Shown here in pieces: positions 24,973-34,520 of a DNA stretch of 64,000 nt. This stretch comes from Mucilaginibacter agri (GTDB taxonomy: Bacteria; Bacteroidota; Bacteroidia; Sphingobacteriales; Sphingobacteriaceae): positions 62,001 through 126,000 of the forward strand of contig NZ_WWEO01000039.1 of assembly GCF_009928685.1 (NCBI RefSeq). Direction: 5' to 3'. The position numbers were made by a program, and so were the translations under genes. The notes beneath the pieces are model-generated. The model saw nothing but the letters and a program-made list of their open reading frames with translations. It made no database searches and was not told the DNA's origin. How positions within the stretch are numbered: position 1 is the first letter of the stretch; each line of letters starts with the position of its first letter.

Positions 24973-25839
24973 CTATAGCTTGTTTAGCAATTCTGCAAAA
25001 ATTACCGCCGCTTTTTTGCGGTAAATACCTGTCGACCAGGTTATAGTTGCGTGCCTAACCATTTGTTTTCCCGATAACGGAATAGCTTTTAGCTGTGGGA
25101 AGTTAAAAAGCGAGGTGTTCATTAAAATGGTGCACCACTTTTGGGTAGCTGCAAGTTGCAAAAGGCTGTAAATGTCATTGATTTCCATTTTAACATTAAG
25201 ACTAAGTTCCATTTTTGCTAACCGCGTATTTAAAAATTCGCTGATACTGTATTGACTTACGGGCAAAACCATTGGTAAGTCGGACAACTGTTTTAAGTCG
25301 ACAGATTTGGCTGTGGCTAATGAATGATCTTGATGTACAATCAACGATAGATGAGATTCGAACAAAACTGTGGATTCGAATAAAGGGTTGGGAGTATTAT
25401 AGAAAGAAAGCACAAAGTCCAGGTCGCCCTCCTTTAGTTGGTCTAAAAGTTCTCCGGATGTGCCGTAAGTAATGTTGATCTTCAACAATGGGTAAGTTTC
25501 TGCAAAGTCGGTCAGCTTATCAAGAAGCAAATTGCTCAGCCCATAAGTGAGGCCAATGCATAAGCTGCCGGTTAATAGGCCATCCAAATCCTTAATTAAT
25601 TGCTTTCCGCTTTCTGCATATTTTACAGTCTTGATAGCAGAAGGTAGGAACAAGCGCCCTGCTTCGGTAAGCCTCACCCGTTTAGCAATGCGATCAAACA
25701 AAGGTGTGTTCAGCTCGTCTTCCAGCGTTTTAATCTGTTGCGAAAGCGTACTTTGAGTGATATACAGAGCTTGCGATGCCGCGGTAAAGTTTGAAAGTTC
25801 GGCGGCTTTGATAAAATACTTGAGTTGCCTGAGTTCCAT
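24973..25839 (-). CDS. LysR-family transcriptional regulator
   Basis: 288 aa. N-terminal winged HTH with LRQLKYFIKAAELSNFTAAS, LYITQSTLSQQIKTLEDEL and LFDRIAKRVRLTEAG, then a type 2 periplasmic-fold effector domain (GSLCIGLTYGLSNLLL onwards). It diverges from the SRPBCC-like gene at 25949. The 109-bp gap holds ATCG-N7-CGAT (25860-25874), a T-N11-A LysR box, so it probably controls that gene and itself. Confidence 0.92.
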   Translation of the reverse strand: MELRQLKYFIKAAELSNFTAASQALYITQSTLSQQIKTLEDELNTPLFDRIAKRVRLTEAGRLFLPSAIKTVKYAESGKQLIKDLDGLLTGSLCIGLTYGLSNLLLDKLTDFAETYPLLKINITYGTSGELLDQLKEGDLDFVLSFYNTPNPLFESTVLFESHLSLIVHQDHSLATAKSVDLKQLSDLPMVLPVSQYSISEFLNTRLAKMELSLNVKMEINDIYSLLQLAATQKWCTILMNTSLFNFPQLKAIPLSGKQMVRHATITWSTGIYRKKAAVIFAELLNKL

Positions 25840-25848
25840 AATTATAAA

Positions 25849-25874
25849 GATAATTATCCATCGGAATTTTCGAT
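25849..25874. promoter_or_regulatory. LysR-type operator region (T-N11-A box and palindrome)
   Basis: GATAATTATC (25849-25858) is a perfect 10-bp palindrome. Next to it ATCG-N7-CGAT (25860-25874) contains the T-N11-A core recognised by LysR proteins. Both lie just before the LysR start codon and within the divergent promoter region. Confidence 0.5.
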
Positions 25875-25948
25875 GAAGTATATCGAAAAAATGAGTTTAA
25901 ACGATAATTAAATTACACTCAACTTTGATTTAACAAATCAAAACAATC

Positions 25949-26500
25949 ATGGAAATTCAACAAACACCCGAGAATGCATTATCACACTCTGTTGTAACCG
26001 CAGTTATTAATGCGCCTATTGAAAAAGTAAACATTGCCGACTGGTTATTAAACCTGCCCGATGCAGAGTACCAACGTTGTTCTACCCAACATATTGGCGC
26101 TGGCATCAGCAGCACTTACGATGGACAACCGGTTTCGTTAAATGTGGAGACTATTGGCGATGCACTTATGATACAGCACTATGTGGCGGTAGTGCACCAA
26201 CCCGATTATTGCCGGATGCTTTCTATCTCTGATGCCATTACCAAAAACGGCCGCACTAAAGTTCAGGTGCTTTGGGAGCTAAAAGCTAAAGCTATTGATG
26301 CTAATACTACAGAGTACACTAACGAAATACATGCTACAGCCACTCCCGAATTTTTTGAGTTTATAAAAGAACACGGCGTAACACTTGAGCAAGCACATGC
26401 TTCGAGACAAGCCGCTTCAGATACCCATAATCGTGAAGAAACTCCTCTGTTTGCAAAAAGTATAGAGAAAAAAGCGCTGACAGGCACTTACGGTATATAA
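25949..26500 (+). CDS. SRPBCC-like ligand-binding protein
   Basis: 183 aa. The chain VVTAVINAPIEKVNIADWLLNL and later VQVLWELKAKAIDANTTEYTNEI fit a START-like fold with a long C-terminal helix, as in small proteins labelled SRPBCC in Bacteroidota. The last 40 residues (EQAHASRQAASDTHNREE) form a polar helix. Divergent from the LysR gene; followed by a terminator at 26531. Its ligand is unknown; the assignment to the fold is moderate. Confidence 0.65.
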   Translation: MEIQQTPENALSHSVVTAVINAPIEKVNIADWLLNLPDAEYQRCSTQHIGAGISSTYDGQPVSLNVETIGDALMIQHYVAVVHQPDYCRMLSISDAITKNGRTKVQVLWELKAKAIDANTTEYTNEIHATATPEFFEFIKEHGVTLEQAHASRQAASDTHNREETPLFAKSIEKKALTGTYGI

Positions 26501-26530
26501 CGAGGGATAGTATGTTTTTCTTAATAGGTT

Positions 26531-26562
26531 AAGTCGCTCTGCTAAACAGAAGCGACTTTTTT
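26531..26562 (+). terminator. Rho-independent terminator after the SRPBCC-like gene
   Basis: AAGTCGCT (26531-26538) pairs with AGCGACTT (26551-26558), with an inner CTG/CAG extension and one bulge, followed by T-run to 26562. Lies between convergent genes. Confidence 0.85.
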
Positions 26563-26573
26563 GTAAGACATCA

Positions 26574-28862
26574 CTACGCGGATATGCTCTCGGCATCCAC
26601 GCCGCTAAATATTTCTTCCGGTTGAAAGTCGATGAGAAGCGTTGTGCCTTGGTCGCTTTTGATCTGGAATGAGCCACCCAATTGTTTGCTCAGCGCCTTC
26701 ATCATTTCCATCCCAAGGGAACTGTTGGTTTTGATGTTAAAATTTGGCGGCAGGCCATTGCCGTTGTCGGAGATGCTTAACCTGAGGTTACATGGCGAAG
26801 TGGTTTCCAAGGCAATTAAAATGTTGCCGCCATTAGTGTCAAAAGCATATTTTATGGCATTGGTTACCGCTTCATTAACAATAAGGCCAATGGGTATGGC
26901 TTGGGTAATGTCCATGTTTATTGGCTCAATAGCATATTGGAAGCAAATATGTTGTTCGGCGGTATTGAAACTATCTTGCAGGTAATTTGCCAGCTCATAG
27001 ATATAGGCAGGCATATCAATACTAGCTACGTTACTGGCTTTATAAAGCTTTTGGTGAATTAGTGAAATAGCCTGCACCCTGTTCTGGCTTTCTTTAATGG
27101 CAGAGAGAGCGGTTTTATTTTCCAGATAGGCTGCCTGAGTATTAAGCAAACTGATAATAATCTGCAGATTATTTTTTACCCTATGATGTACCTCTTTCAG
27201 TAGCCAGTCCTTTTCGTTGAGCAGTTTGTCTTTATCTTTAAGCAACCGCTGTAAAGCATCGTTTTGCTGGTTAATCTCCTTTTGCTTATGTTGCAGATGT
27301 AAGTTGTTTTGTTGTTTTTGGCGATAAGCCGTATAAGACACACCCGCAATAATAAGCAGCATGGCAATGCCACCAAAGGTAATGTTGCGCTGGAGGTTGG
27401 CATGTTGCAATTCGGCATGCTGAATTTTGGCCTGGCTTTGCAGCACTTTTATAGATTGCTCTTTTTTAGAAGTTTCGTACTTAATCTGTAACTCAGCTAC
27501 CTGCTTATTTTTTACTGCATTATAAATGGAGTCGTTCATGGTTTTATGCCGCTCAAGGTATTTGATAGCCGAAACGTAATTGCCGTTTGCAGAGTCGACC
27601 TTAAAAAGCAATAGGTTAACCTTGCTTCGGTAGCTGGCACTTAATTTTTTCTGAGGCAAAAGCGCAATCTTTTTAAGATAAACCTCCGCGTGTTGATATT
27701 CTTTAATGGCAACATATACTTCGGCAAGCGTTTTATAATACCGCCTGTAGAGTGCCAGTCGTTTGGGCTCATCGTAAGTAGGCAACAATGCATTAAACAC
27801 AGGGGCTAACTTTGCGCTGTAGTCTTCTGCCTTTGCTTTTTGTCCCGCATGGGCATAACCTTCAGCCAATAGCCCATAAATTATATATTGATCTACCTGT
27901 CTTCGCGGAGGGCCTCGCTTAATAATGTTTTCTAAAATCGGAACCGCCTTATCTTGCTGATTCAATTCTGTCATGTCGGTTACCAAAAGCAAGGCATCTG
28001 TATAATAATCTTTAGACGTGGCTTTGTTTATCTCAATCGCTTTTTTTACCCACACCAAACTTTGCTCATACATACCTACTGTAGCGTAAACCGATGCCAA
28101 TCTGTGATAACAATAGGCGGCGTATACAGAGTCTTGAGTGGCGTCAATCAGTTTAACAGCTTCAATTCTATAATATAACTGTTTTCGTTCGTCATGTCTG
28201 ACTTCGCTTACACGGGCGAGTACATCATATACATATTGGAGTTTTTTATATCCCGCTGTTTTATATTCAGCAAGTGCCTGAAGAGCCTGTCTTTCGGCAA
28301 TTTCGGTCTTGTTTTCATCTATGCTAACTTCCGCAATATTTCTGAGCGCGGTGGCCGCTTCTACCGGGTGATGTATTTCAACAAACAAATTTCGTGCACG
28401 TTCAAAACACGCTATTTTATCTGCCGCGGTGTTTTTTAGCGGTAATAAAGTTCCAAGCAGGCTCCATATTACTGCTTCCTGTTGTTTATTGCCCGTTTTT
28501 TGATAATAGTCTGTTACCAGTTTAAAAGCAGCTTTTGCCTTGAGTATGCTGTCTTGCAGAATATAATACCTGCCCAACAATATTAGAGAACTGTTTTGAA
28601 GATCTGTGTTGTTAGCCTTAAAAGCTAATTGTTTGGCCTGGTTAATAAAATTAGCTGCTGTATCGAGGTTCTTTTTTTGAGCATCGACATCGTCCAGGTA
28701 ATTACTGGCCAACTGAAGCTGCAGCTTGATGCGTGAAGTATCGGTGTTGCTTTTTTTGAGTTTCTGTAATAAGGCACTATTTGCTGGTAAAGCAGGTTGC
28801 CAGCCAGCATAAACCATTACCGGTGCCAGAAATAATAAAAATACCAATGGTAGCTTAAACAT
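26574..28862 (-). CDS. TPR-containing sensor histidine kinase, HisKA_2 type, orphan
   Basis: 762 aa. Signal peptide (residues 1-20), a periplasmic TPR region of about eight repeats (residues ~30-440), a coiled coil and one membrane helix near NITFGGIAMLLIIAGVSYTA (about 490-510), then a cytoplasmic coiled coil. The kinase core has LLKEVHHRVKNNLQIIISLL, the HisKA_2 phospho-His, and HATPase with NEAVTNAIKYAF and SDNGNGLPPNF. This architecture is common in Bacteroidota, with TPRs as the sensing input. No response regulator is adjacent, so the partner is unknown. Confidence 0.9.
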   Translation of the reverse strand: MFKLPLVFLLFLAPVMVYAGWQPALPANSALLQKLKKSNTDTSRIKLQLQLASNYLDDVDAQKKNLDTAANFINQAKQLAFKANNTDLQNSSLILLGRYYILQDSILKAKAAFKLVTDYYQKTGNKQQEAVIWSLLGTLLPLKNTAADKIACFERARNLFVEIHHPVEAATALRNIAEVSIDENKTEIAERQALQALAEYKTAGYKKLQYVYDVLARVSEVRHDERKQLYYRIEAVKLIDATQDSVYAAYCYHRLASVYATVGMYEQSLVWVKKAIEINKATSKDYYTDALLLVTDMTELNQQDKAVPILENIIKRGPPRRQVDQYIIYGLLAEGYAHAGQKAKAEDYSAKLAPVFNALLPTYDEPKRLALYRRYYKTLAEVYVAIKEYQHAEVYLKKIALLPQKKLSASYRSKVNLLLFKVDSANGNYVSAIKYLERHKTMNDSIYNAVKNKQVAELQIKYETSKKEQSIKVLQSQAKIQHAELQHANLQRNITFGGIAMLLIIAGVSYTAYRQKQQNNLHLQHKQKEINQQNDALQRLLKDKDKLLNEKDWLLKEVHHRVKNNLQIIISLLNTQAAYLENKTALSAIKESQNRVQAISLIHQKLYKASNVASIDMPAYIYELANYLQDSFNTAEQHICFQYAIEPINMDITQAIPIGLIVNEAVTNAIKYAFDTNGGNILIALETTSPCNLRLSISDNGNGLPPNFNIKTNSSLGMEMMKALSKQLGGSFQIKSDQGTTLLIDFQPEEIFSGVDAESISA

Positions 28863-29070
28863 GGTTATTTATAAAATGTTAAAATATCGCAGCATGCGGG
28901 AGTGTCAGTTAGGCTCCGAATTTATTTTAATGGAAGTATCAGGTTGGTTAAACATTGTGTCGGCAAAAGCTGCAAACCGTAACGCACAATATCTTTTGGC
29001 AGCATTAAAGCAATATATTACATAAATATGCAAATATTATTGGGATTTTCTTTTGTTGAGCTATAAAACG

Positions 29071-29100
29071 AAAAAGCCCTCTGCGATTAGTAGAGGGCTT
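29071..29100 (-). terminator. Terminator of the Dabb gene
   Basis: AAGCCCTCT (29074-29082) pairs with AGAGGGCTT (29092-29100); the low-coordinate side is A-rich, giving U-run on the minus strand. It lies 19 bp after the Dabb stop codon. The 28863-29070 stretch has no gene. Confidence 0.85.
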
Positions 29101-29119
29101 GGCTATTATGAATTACTAC

Positions 29120-29419
29120 TTATGCGGCATCATAAATAATAACCTTCTCAAACATAACGCGAAACTCCTCTAAGAAAGCTTTATGTACCGGGTGAACCTG
29201 GTAAACATCGTGACCCGCCAGATCGTCAAAAAATACAACCAGGCTAAAGGTGTAAGTTGTATCTACAACAGGGCGGTCAATTGACAGAACCGGTGTGCCG
29301 ATATGCAGGTTTTTAATAACTTCTATATTTTCAAGGCTTTGCAGTCCGTTGCGGAAAGCTTGTTTTTGTTCGTCGGTAGTATCGGCTTTAAGCCAAAATA
29401 AAACGTGGTGTGCTATCAT
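29120..29419 (-). CDS. Dabb-family stress-response-like protein
   Basis: 99 aa from the internal ATG at 29419. An earlier in-frame start would add 11 unsupported residues, and the family begins with IAHHVLFWLKADTT. Single dimeric alpha-beta barrel domain with HVLFWLK, VDTTYTFSLVVFFDDLAGHD and the histidine in VHPVHKAFLEEF. Dabb proteins form dimers; some act as enzymes in polyketide or olivetolic acid folding, but the role of most bacterial members is unknown. Short single-gene transcript. Confidence 0.85.
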   Translation of the reverse strand: MIAHHVLFWLKADTTDEQKQAFRNGLQSLENIEVIKNLHIGTPVLSIDRPVVDTTYTFSLVVFFDDLAGHDVYQVHPVHKAFLEEFRVMFEKVIIYDAA

Positions 29420-29524
29420 GGTGTTTAATTTATTAGGGGCGAAGTTAAACAATCGTTCGTTTTACCAAACATGTTACATGCCGGGCTTCTCAACCGTCTG
29501 CTCAAATTGCATATATTAGTGCTT

Positions 29525-31405
29525 ATGAAGCGTTTATCGGCACTAATTATCCTTGTGAGTTTCACCTTGCGTTTATCCGCGCAGCAAACTCAAAAACCGA
29601 TGTTGTATGGCAGCAGCTGGATGGCTGTAACCGGCAAGCCAATGGCCGCAACTGCAGGTTCTATGATATTTCAACAGGGAGGTAACGCGGTTGATGCTTC
29701 CTGCGCTATGTTGGCAGCTACATGTACCATGTGGGATACCTTAAGTTGGGGCGGCGAAACTCAGGTGCTGATCTATAATCCTAAAACGCATAAAGTAATC
29801 GCCATTAACGCTATGGGCGTTGCGCCAACCGGAGCCACTGTCGAATTTTTTAAAAGTAAAGGATATAATTTCCCGCCGGAGTACGGGCCGCTTGCGGCTA
29901 CCACGCCTGGAACACCTGGTGGGCTGATTTATATGTTAATGAATTACGGAACCATGAGCCTTAGTCAGGTATTGGCTCCGGCAATGCACATGGCTGCAGG
30001 TTACGCCATTGAAGCACAGTCGGCCAATACTATCGAACGCGATAAAGAGATGCTGAAAACCTGGCCTTACAGCAAAAAAGTTTTTCTTACTCACCCAGGC
30101 GAAAAGCGCGAAGCACCAGAGCCGGGCGAAATATTTGTGCAAAAAGATCTGCTAAACACCCTTACCAAAATGGTAGAAGCCGAAAAGACAGCACTTAAAC
30201 AAGGTAAAACCCGTAAAGAGGCTCTGATGGCTGCTTATGATCGCTTTTACAAAGGCGATATAGCGCGAGAGTTTGTGCGTGGAGCCCAGGAGCAGGGCGG
30301 GTTAATAACCATGCAAGACCTTGCCAAATGGAAACCTGTTGAGGAAGAACCGCTGATGGTTAACTATAAAGGCATTGATGTTTACAAACTACAACAATGG
30401 ACTCAAGGCCCGGTAATGTTGCAGGCCCTGAACATCCTCGAAAACTTCGACCTTAAAGGCATGGGTTATAACAGTGCCAAATATATTCATACCCTGTACC
30501 AGGCTATGAATCTGGCCTTTGCCGATCGCGATTTTTATTATGGCGATCCGTATTTCTCGCCTAAAGAACCCATTAAGGGGCTGCTAAGTAAAGATTACGC
30601 TAAACAACGGGCGGCCTTAATTCAGCTTGATAAAAACGACGAAAAGATTGGTCCCGGAAACCCTTACCCATTTGAAGGTAAAATAAACCCTTATATCGAT
30701 CTGCTGAAAAAGCGCGGCTTCGAGATGGATACCACTAAACGCAATTTTGCGCCTAAGCATGATATGGGCAATTACTCGCCTAAAGAAGAATACCAAGACA
30801 GGTTATGGCGTGGCACTACTTCTATCGAGGCTGCTGATAAAGAAGGTTGGGTAGTTTCTGTAACCCCAAGCGGCGGCTGGCTGCCTGCTTGCATTGCCGG
30901 CAACACCGGTGTGGGTATGAGCCAGCGCATGCAGAGCTTTGTGCTCGATTCTACGCTTAATCCCTTTAATGTGGTTGCGCCAGGTAAAAGGCCTCGGGTA
31001 ACTTTGTCGCCATCGTTATTTATGAAAGACGGTAAGCCCTTCCTTTCTGCAGCGGTGCAAGGCGGCGATACCCAAGACCAAAACCTTATTCAGTTTTTTC
31101 TGAACGTTGCCGAATTTGGTATGACGGTGCAAAAGGCTACCGAAGCCGCCAACTTCAATACTAATCAACTATGGCTATCACTTGGCGGTACCAAAACAAC
31201 AGACCGCGAGCCAAAGCCGGGCCAGATATTGCTAAATACCAATACTAAAGATGCGGTGCGCGACGAATTGAAGAAGATGGGCTACACCCTCAGCTTTACC
31301 GAACGTACCAGTGGCCCAATCAATGCCATTTATTTCGACTGGAAGCATGGCAGCCTTTGGGGCGGCAGTAGTAACCATGGCGAAGATTATGGTATTGGGT
31401 GGTAA
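29525..31405 (+). CDS. Gamma-glutamyltransferase family hydrolase
   Basis: 626 aa from ATG 29525, chosen because a signal peptide (MKRLSALIILVSFTLRLSAQ) begins there; an upstream in-frame start is weaker. The Ntn-hydrolase layout is visible: the large chain ends near residue 430, and the small chain starts with the nucleophilic Thr in RGTTSIEAADKEGWVVS. The oxyanion/tail motif is AAVQGGDTQDQN, a GGD variant of the GGS/GGP seen in classical GGT. It would be periplasmic and cleave gamma-glutamyl bonds or related amides. No glutathione genes are nearby. Confidence 0.88.
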   Translation: MKRLSALIILVSFTLRLSAQQTQKPMLYGSSWMAVTGKPMAATAGSMIFQQGGNAVDASCAMLAATCTMWDTLSWGGETQVLIYNPKTHKVIAINAMGVAPTGATVEFFKSKGYNFPPEYGPLAATTPGTPGGLIYMLMNYGTMSLSQVLAPAMHMAAGYAIEAQSANTIERDKEMLKTWPYSKKVFLTHPGEKREAPEPGEIFVQKDLLNTLTKMVEAEKTALKQGKTRKEALMAAYDRFYKGDIAREFVRGAQEQGGLITMQDLAKWKPVEEEPLMVNYKGIDVYKLQQWTQGPVMLQALNILENFDLKGMGYNSAKYIHTLYQAMNLAFADRDFYYGDPYFSPKEPIKGLLSKDYAKQRAALIQLDKNDEKIGPGNPYPFEGKINPYIDLLKKRGFEMDTTKRNFAPKHDMGNYSPKEEYQDRLWRGTTSIEAADKEGWVVSVTPSGGWLPACIAGNTGVGMSQRMQSFVLDSTLNPFNVVAPGKRPRVTLSPSLFMKDGKPFLSAAVQGGDTQDQNLIQFFLNVAEFGMTVQKATEAANFNTNQLWLSLGGTKTTDREPKPGQILLNTNTKDAVRDELKKMGYTLSFTERTSGPINAIYFDWKHGSLWGGSSNHGEDYGIGW

Positions 31406-31561
31406 AGTCGCCTGATTGACAGAGAAGAAAGGGTGAAAAAACTGTCCATTTTACTTCCGGATATTATTTTTTAATACATAGATTTATGTAAACCAATTTA
31501 TTACGATAAGGCGCGGTTTCGTGTGCTTTACAATATTCTTTCCGATAAGTGCTATTATTTG

Positions 31562-31645
31562 CTAAACTGAAAACTCGCTCCTGGTTCAGTTTAGGTTGCT
31601 GATACTAACAATCAATATGCTATTGTTGAAGCGGAGGCCTTCAAC
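31562..31645 (+). other. Leader region with two inverted repeats before the patatin gene
   Basis: CTAAACTGAA (31562-31571) with TTCAGTTTAG (31585-31594), and GTTGAAG (31625-31631) with CTTCAAC (31639-31645), the latter enclosing CGGAGGC. The first could be a transcription factor site or attenuator; the second places a GGAGG motif in a 7-nt loop 20 nt before the start codon, too far to serve as the ribosome site. The rest of 31406-31657 shows no gene. Confidence 0.35.
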
Positions 31646-31657
31646 TTAAGGGTTTAA

Positions 31658-33634
31658 ATGATCCTCAATAACGAGTTTGATATGGCAGAAGTAACTAAGA
31701 ACACTACATTCCATGCCGGTATTTGTATGGCCGGCGCAGTATCTGCAGGTGCTTATACCGCAGGTGTTATGGATTATTTATTCGAAGCGCTGGAGCACTG
31801 GCAAAAAGCCAAAGACTTGCAGGAAGCCGGAAAGCTTAGCGGTATACCCAAACATAATTTTATTGTTGAAACCTTGGGCGGTGCCTCGGCCGGCGGTATG
31901 ACCGCCGCTATTACTGCCGGTGCTCTGCAGGGTGAATTTGAACCCGTTAAGCAGGCTGACGCTGATAATGATGCCCAAACCAAGCAAAATCCATTGTACA
32001 ATGCATGGGTGAATTTAACCGAAACACCCACTGAGGATATGATGCATTTTATGCTCGACACCTCTGATATTGAAAACGATAGCGGTAATGCATCCAGGGA
32101 GGTTAGGGCTGGGTTTAACTCCACATTTATAAAGCAAGTTGCCAACGCCGTTCTTGATAGCCGGTATTCGCCGGTTTATAACCGCGAATACCTGGCCGAC
32201 GACCTGGACATTTTTACGACCATTACCAATCTGCGCGGTTTTAATTACAAAATAGCTTTTGATACCAGCAGCGGGGTAAGGGAATACAGCATGAAAATGC
32301 ACCGCGATTATGCTTTTTTTAAACTAAGCGAAGATGCTTATACTGGTGATGGCCGGATACCTATCAGTTTTGATAAAACGCCTAAGGTCGCCGATAACGG
32401 AACCAATATAGAAATGCTCAAGGCTGCGGCCATGTCTACCGGGGCATTCCCGGTTGGGTTGGAGAGCCGGACGCTGAGCCGTCAGCGGGCTTATATTGAG
32501 GATAGTAAATACCTTAATTTAAAACTCGCCGGCGAGGACGACAAAAAGGTGACCTATAACTTTTTGCCTGAAGGAGCATTTGTTTCCTTAAATGTAGATG
32601 GCGGGGTGATTAACAACGAACCATTTGAAGTTACCCAGCAGCTGTTGGACGACCGCCGCCGCGATGTGATCATTCAAGAAAGTATAGTAAAGGCAGCGCC
32701 GGTTACAGCCGAAGATCGTACGGCGGCAGAAGCTGCCGCCAGGCTTACCGCCAAAATGTATTCACCCCAAACTTCGGCAACAGAATTTGATAGCCTGGTG
32801 GTGATGATAGATCCTTTCCCTAATGATGCCCCACCCGAGCCCGCGGTATTTGTACCACAACAGGCCTGGCGTAACGTAGTGCCTGCCGTATTGGGCGCTA
32901 TGATAGGGCAGTTGCGCATGAAGGAAGATCAGGTGAAAAGGGCGTACCTGAGCGACGATTATACCCGTTACCTCATTATGCCGGTTAGAGAAGCGAACGG
33001 CGTAAGTCAGCAATATACCATTGCCTGTGGATCGCTTGGCGGATTCGGTGGGTTCTTTTCTAAAGCATTCCGCAAACACGATTTTTATTTAGGCCGAAGA
33101 AATTGCCAACGCTTTTTACAGGCACACTTTAACGTGCCTGAGTCTGCCCAGAACCCGATTCTGGCGTTCGGGTTTGAGAATGTTACTGATTTTAAATATA
33201 CGGATAGCACCGGTGTAACCTATTTACCAATGATACCCGACCTGCGCGTGGTAGAAGATAAAGCGACAGGCACATTTACCGTTGCTGTACCACCCGAAGA
33301 AAGCGTATACCCATATCCACAAATTAAGCTTACCGATTTACTGAGGTTAAAAGACCCTATGGAAAACCGTATAAAATGCATACTGAATAACGTACAAAAT
33401 GCTGCTGTTCAACCATCGGATACGCCTAAATGGCAAAGCCAGATCTTGCCGAAAATTCATAAGCAATCGTGGTTTAGCAGAACCGTAGGTGGTTTCTTTA
33501 AAGATAAGGGACTTGATCTTTACCTGTCTCTTGGAAAATCTTTCGGCAAGGGCGCAGTGGCAGATATGTTTTTGGATGAAGTAATTAAGGACATGGAACA
33601 ACGCGGCCTGATAGATGATGATTATAAAGGATGA
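31658..33634 (+). CDS. Patatin-like phospholipase
   Basis: 658 aa, longer than most bacterial patatins (about 300-400). The N-terminal catalytic domain shows the glycine-rich oxyanion loop CMAGAVSAGAYTAGVMDYLF, nucleophile elbow GGASAGGMTAA (GxSxG) and catalytic Asp in NVDGGVINNEPF. The last 250 residues have no known domain but remain soluble. It acts on membrane phospholipids as a lipase/esterase. The start may also be the ATG at 31682 (eight codons later). The gene is isolated; no toxin or secretion partner is visible. Confidence 0.85.
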   Translation: MILNNEFDMAEVTKNTTFHAGICMAGAVSAGAYTAGVMDYLFEALEHWQKAKDLQEAGKLSGIPKHNFIVETLGGASAGGMTAAITAGALQGEFEPVKQADADNDAQTKQNPLYNAWVNLTETPTEDMMHFMLDTSDIENDSGNASREVRAGFNSTFIKQVANAVLDSRYSPVYNREYLADDLDIFTTITNLRGFNYKIAFDTSSGVREYSMKMHRDYAFFKLSEDAYTGDGRIPISFDKTPKVADNGTNIEMLKAAAMSTGAFPVGLESRTLSRQRAYIEDSKYLNLKLAGEDDKKVTYNFLPEGAFVSLNVDGGVINNEPFEVTQQLLDDRRRDVIIQESIVKAAPVTAEDRTAAEAAARLTAKMYSPQTSATEFDSLVVMIDPFPNDAPPEPAVFVPQQAWRNVVPAVLGAMIGQLRMKEDQVKRAYLSDDYTRYLIMPVREANGVSQQYTIACGSLGGFGGFFSKAFRKHDFYLGRRNCQRFLQAHFNVPESAQNPILAFGFENVTDFKYTDSTGVTYLPMIPDLRVVEDKATGTFTVAVPPEESVYPYPQIKLTDLLRLKDPMENRIKCILNNVQNAAVQPSDTPKWQSQILPKIHKQSWFSRTVGGFFKDKGLDLYLSLGKSFGKGAVADMFLDEVIKDMEQRGLIDDDYKG

Positions 33635-33637
33635 TAA

Positions 33638-34447
33638 CTAAGCCACCCGTGAAGGCGCCACCCCGTAAGCCTTTTTAAAGGCGAAAGAAAAGTGCGAGAA
33701 ATCTTTAAAGCCTACTTCCATGTAAACGTCGGAGGTTTTCCAGCCCTTTTCTTTAAGCAGGTAGTAGGCGTCGTCCAGGCGTTTTTGCTGCAGCCAGCGG
33801 TTGGGCGAGGTGTGGAATGTTTTCTCAAAATCGCGCTTAAAGGTAGCCAGGCTGCGGCCGGTTAGGTAGGCAAACCGACTGATATCTACATTAAATTTAT
33901 AGTGCTCGCTCATGTAGGCTTCGAGGTCTATTTTGCCGGGCTCGCTAAAGTCAAATAAGGCGTCCTTTAGTTCGGGGCTGGTTTCTAATAACAGCAAAAT
34001 GATCTCCTTTACTTTTAGCTCAGTAATCATTTTACTTATTTCGCTTGTGCCTTCGAGATAAGGCTTCATCGATTCTGCAAAAGCTTTTAGCTGTGGCTTG
34101 GGCTCCAATATTATGGCAGCTTCGCCGGTATAAGGCTTATCTGGGTGGAGGTTAAATTCTTCACTCAAACTTCGCAACGTAGTCTGATCCATTCGGATAG
34201 ATATGGCGCGGTACTCCCCGCCCGGCACAGGGTGCTTGGTAAACTTAGCCAGTTGGTTGCGGCGGATGTAGCGAAAATCGCCCGCTTTAAAGGTATAATT
34301 CTTGCCGTTTATAAACAGGTCATTACTACCCTCCAAACCATAGCTAAATACATGCTCGGGTACAAACTGCTCGCCCTCGCGACTGATGTCGGAATAGCAG
34401 GAGTATAAGATCCGCTCGTCTGATTGATGTGATGCTTTTGCTGGCAT
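33638..34447 (-). CDS. AraC-family transcriptional regulator
   Basis: 269 aa. The N-terminal AraC-binding-like domain (FVPEHVFSYGLEGSNDLFIN, FKAGDFRYIRRNQLAKF) precedes a C-terminal double HTH with FAYLTGRSLATFKRDFEK and YMEVGFKDFSHFSFAFKK and the standard ending YGVAPSR. It lies downstream of the SDR gene after a terminator and so is a separate unit. Pairs of an AraC regulator and an SDR oxidoreductase are common, and mutual control is a reasonable guess. Confidence 0.9.
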   Translation of the reverse strand: MPAKASHQSDERILYSCYSDISREGEQFVPEHVFSYGLEGSNDLFINGKNYTFKAGDFRYIRRNQLAKFTKHPVPGGEYRAISIRMDQTTLRSLSEEFNLHPDKPYTGEAAIILEPKPQLKAFAESMKPYLEGTSEISKMITELKVKEIILLLLETSPELKDALFDFSEPGKIDLEAYMSEHYKFNVDISRFAYLTGRSLATFKRDFEKTFHTSPNRWLQQKRLDDAYYLLKEKGWKTSDVYMEVGFKDFSHFSFAFKKAYGVAPSRVA

Positions 34448-34468
34448 GGCAATGTATGCTATAAAAGT

Positions 34469-34505
34469 AAACAGAAATGCGATAGTATAAATCGCATTTC
34501 TGTTT
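34469..34505 (-). terminator. 15-bp perfect hairpin between SDR and AraC
   Basis: AAACAGAAATGCGAT (34469-34483) and its complement (34491-34505) enclose a 7-nt loop. It lies after the SDR stop codon and, on the minus strand, just 22 bp before the AraC start. Confidence 0.8.
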
Positions 34506-34520
34506 ATTGAAAATCAAATG

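Noticed and set aside
31774..32145. Minus-strand frame opposite the patatin gene
   Set aside because: Composition follows the patatin codons and no family is recognisable.
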